From NCBI GenBank assembly GCA_030425785.1, contig JAUHYJ010000250.1, positions 1 to 5,968 on the forward strand: a stretch of DNA of 5,968 nucleotides, given 5' to 3'. Shown here piece by piece: positions 5,013-5,968 of the stretch. The notes under the pieces were generated by a model. That model worked only from the letters and a program-made list of their open reading frames with translations, had not been told where the DNA came from and searched no databases. Position numbers and translations under genes: made by a program. This stretch comes from Acidimicrobiia bacterium (GTDB lineage Bacteria > Actinomycetota > Acidimicrobiia > Acidimicrobiales > Ilumatobacteraceae). Position 1 is the first letter of the stretch; the number at the start of each line of letters is the position of its first letter.

Positions 5013-5935
5013 ACGCAACGACGAGCAACGCGCCCGTGATGCGGGCGGCGAGCGTGTCGATCCCGCCCGATGCGGCGTTCCGCGTCTTCACCGACGAGAT
5101 CGGCGCGTGGTGGCCCCTGCGCACCCATGGGGTCTTCGGCGACGACGCCGGGGGGTTGCACTTCCGTGACAACGCGCTCGTCGAGGTCGCTGCCGATGGT
5201 CGGGTTGCGACGTGGGGAGAGGTCCTCGAATGGCGACCACCCGAGCTCGTGGTCATCACGTGGCATCCCGGCGGTGCGGCCGACGGGCCGGCGAGCCGCG
5301 TCGAGATCCGCTTCGAGCCCGATGGCGCCGGGACGCGGGTCGTCCTCGTGCACGCCGGATGGGAGGCGTTCGGGGAGAAAGGCGTCCGCCGGCGCCGGAA
5401 CCTCGTCGGGCCCAACGCCTGGGGGTACGTCCTCGACCTGTTCGCCGACGCCGCGGAAGGCCCGCTCGACACGACCGACCTCGACGCCCTCCGCACGGCG
5501 TACGACGCGTTCTTCGCCGAGGCGGAGCGCGGCGGCTTCGGACCGGCGCCGGATGGCGAGTGGGACGCAGCGCAGGTGATCGCCCACGTCGCCCTCAACG
5601 ATCTGGCGATGACCGCCGTGTGCCACTCGATCGTGCACGGGTCGCCGCGTGGGTTCGAGAACGTCGTCTGCCAGGATCGCGATGTGCTGGCGGCGACCAT
5701 CGACCGGTGCGGCGACGGCGTGCTCGAGTTCGGGCGGGCATGCGCGGATCAGCTCGTCGCGACGGTGCGCCGCATGCGGCCCGAACAGCTCGACGAGCCG
5801 GTCCACTGCCGGCTCGACCACGACGGCCATCGTGTCCTCGAAGCGACCCTGCCGTGGCGGGAGGTCGTGGTGGTCACCCAGGCGTCGCGTCACCTTCCCG
5901 CACACACCGGTCAGCTCGCCGATCTGCGGCGTTGA
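5009..5935 (+). CDS. SRPBCC (AHSA1-like) domain fused to a DinB-like helical domain
   Basis: The 308-residue protein has two parts. Residues about 12-148 form an SRPBCC/AHSA1-type ligand-binding fold: SIPPDAAFRVFTDEIGAWWP (17-36), WGEVLEWRPPELVVITWHP (69-87), a VEIRFEPDGAGTRVVLVHAGWE strand pair (98-119) and the C-terminal helix NAWGYVLDLFADA (136-148). Residues about 155-308 look like a DinB-type four-helix domain: EWDAAQVIAHVALND (184-198), then SRHLPAHTGQLADLR (293-307), with His193, His295 and His299 placed like the metal-binding His triad of that superfamily (HxxxHxxQL motif). DinB-fold proteins include thiol-dependent transferases, for instance mycothiol-dependent ones in actinobacteria, but enzymatic activity here is inference. 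Start ATG 5009 has a strong GGAGG 7 nt upstream and a 4-bp overlap with arsR. No signal peptide is seen. ArsR/SRPBCC pairs are common in actinobacteria and mostly uncharacterised. SRPBCC call firm, DinB call moderate. Confidence 0.88.
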   Translation: MNATTSNAPVMRAASVSIPPDAAFRVFTDEIGAWWPLRTHGVFGDDAGGLHFRDNALVEVAADGRVATWGEVLEWRPPELVVITWHPGGAADGPASRVEIRFEPDGAGTRVVLVHAGWEAFGEKGVRRRRNLVGPNAWGYVLDLFADAAEGPLDTTDLDALRTAYDAFFAEAERGGFGPAPDGEWDAAQVIAHVALNDLAMTAVCHSIVHGSPRGFENVVCQDRDVLAATIDRCGDGVLEFGRACADQLVATVRRMRPEQLDEPVHCRLDHDGHRVLEATLPWREVVVVTQASRHLPAHTGQLADLRR

Positions 5936-5968
5936 GCCGATCGCCCCGAAGCGGAGCACGGCGGCCGA

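Noticed and set aside
4988..5959. Long minus-strand open frame opposite the SRPBCC-DinB gene (323 codons)
   Set aside because: The plus strand carries SRPBCC and DinB motifs and a strong ribosome site, while the minus frame has no motif.
5936..5968. Terminator after the SRPBCC-DinB gene
   Set aside because: Only a weak 4-bp stem (CGCC/GGCG) can be drawn and there is no T-tract, so it is not supportable.

Overview
The window is G+C-rich (roughly 70% by eye), with strong third-position G/C bias, GTG start use, tight gene packing and several genes lacking a clear Shine-Dalgarno. Together with the protein content this suggests an actinobacterium. The style resembles Acidimicrobiia/Ilumatobacter-type genomes, but that placement is an inference and no marker in the window proves it.

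Layout: (1) 1-1378, the 3' part of ruvA overlapping a complete ruvB, which is the Holliday-junction branch-migration unit. (2) 1384-1878, a GNAT acetyltransferase starting 5 nt after ruvB on the same strand, probably co-transcribed. (3) 1847-2629, minus strand, a tandem DUF427 protein whose 3' end overlaps the GNAT 3' end by 32 bp. (4) 2707-3297, a small multi-pass membrane protein resembling the DUF2238/YjdF group, divergent from the DUF427 gene. (5) 3338-4638, an amidase-signature enzyme split between two reading frames at about 3998-4003, with most of the usual linker after the catalytic domain missing; it is probably a pseudogene, unless the sequence is wrong there. (6) 4671-5935, a two-gene operon of an ArsR-type repressor and an SRPBCC (AHSA1-like) protein fused to a DinB-like helical domain. 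The two genes are joined by an ATGA overlap and a strong GGAGG ribosome site.

The RuvAB part is core housekeeping. The rest reads as ordinary chromosomal accessory genes with no visible functional link to RuvAB. There are no tRNA or rRNA genes, CRISPR arrays, insertion sequences or prophage genes, and no complete novel system is apparent. The most informative signals are three: the nested 35-bp interrupted palindrome over the arsR start codon, placed so that it could control a leaderless promoter; the ArsR/SRPBCC-DinB pair that it would govern; and the broken amidase just upstream. No gene-free stretch exceeds 300 bases. The longest gaps are 2630-2706, 3298-3337, 4639-4670 and 5936-5968; the last shows nothing recognisable.
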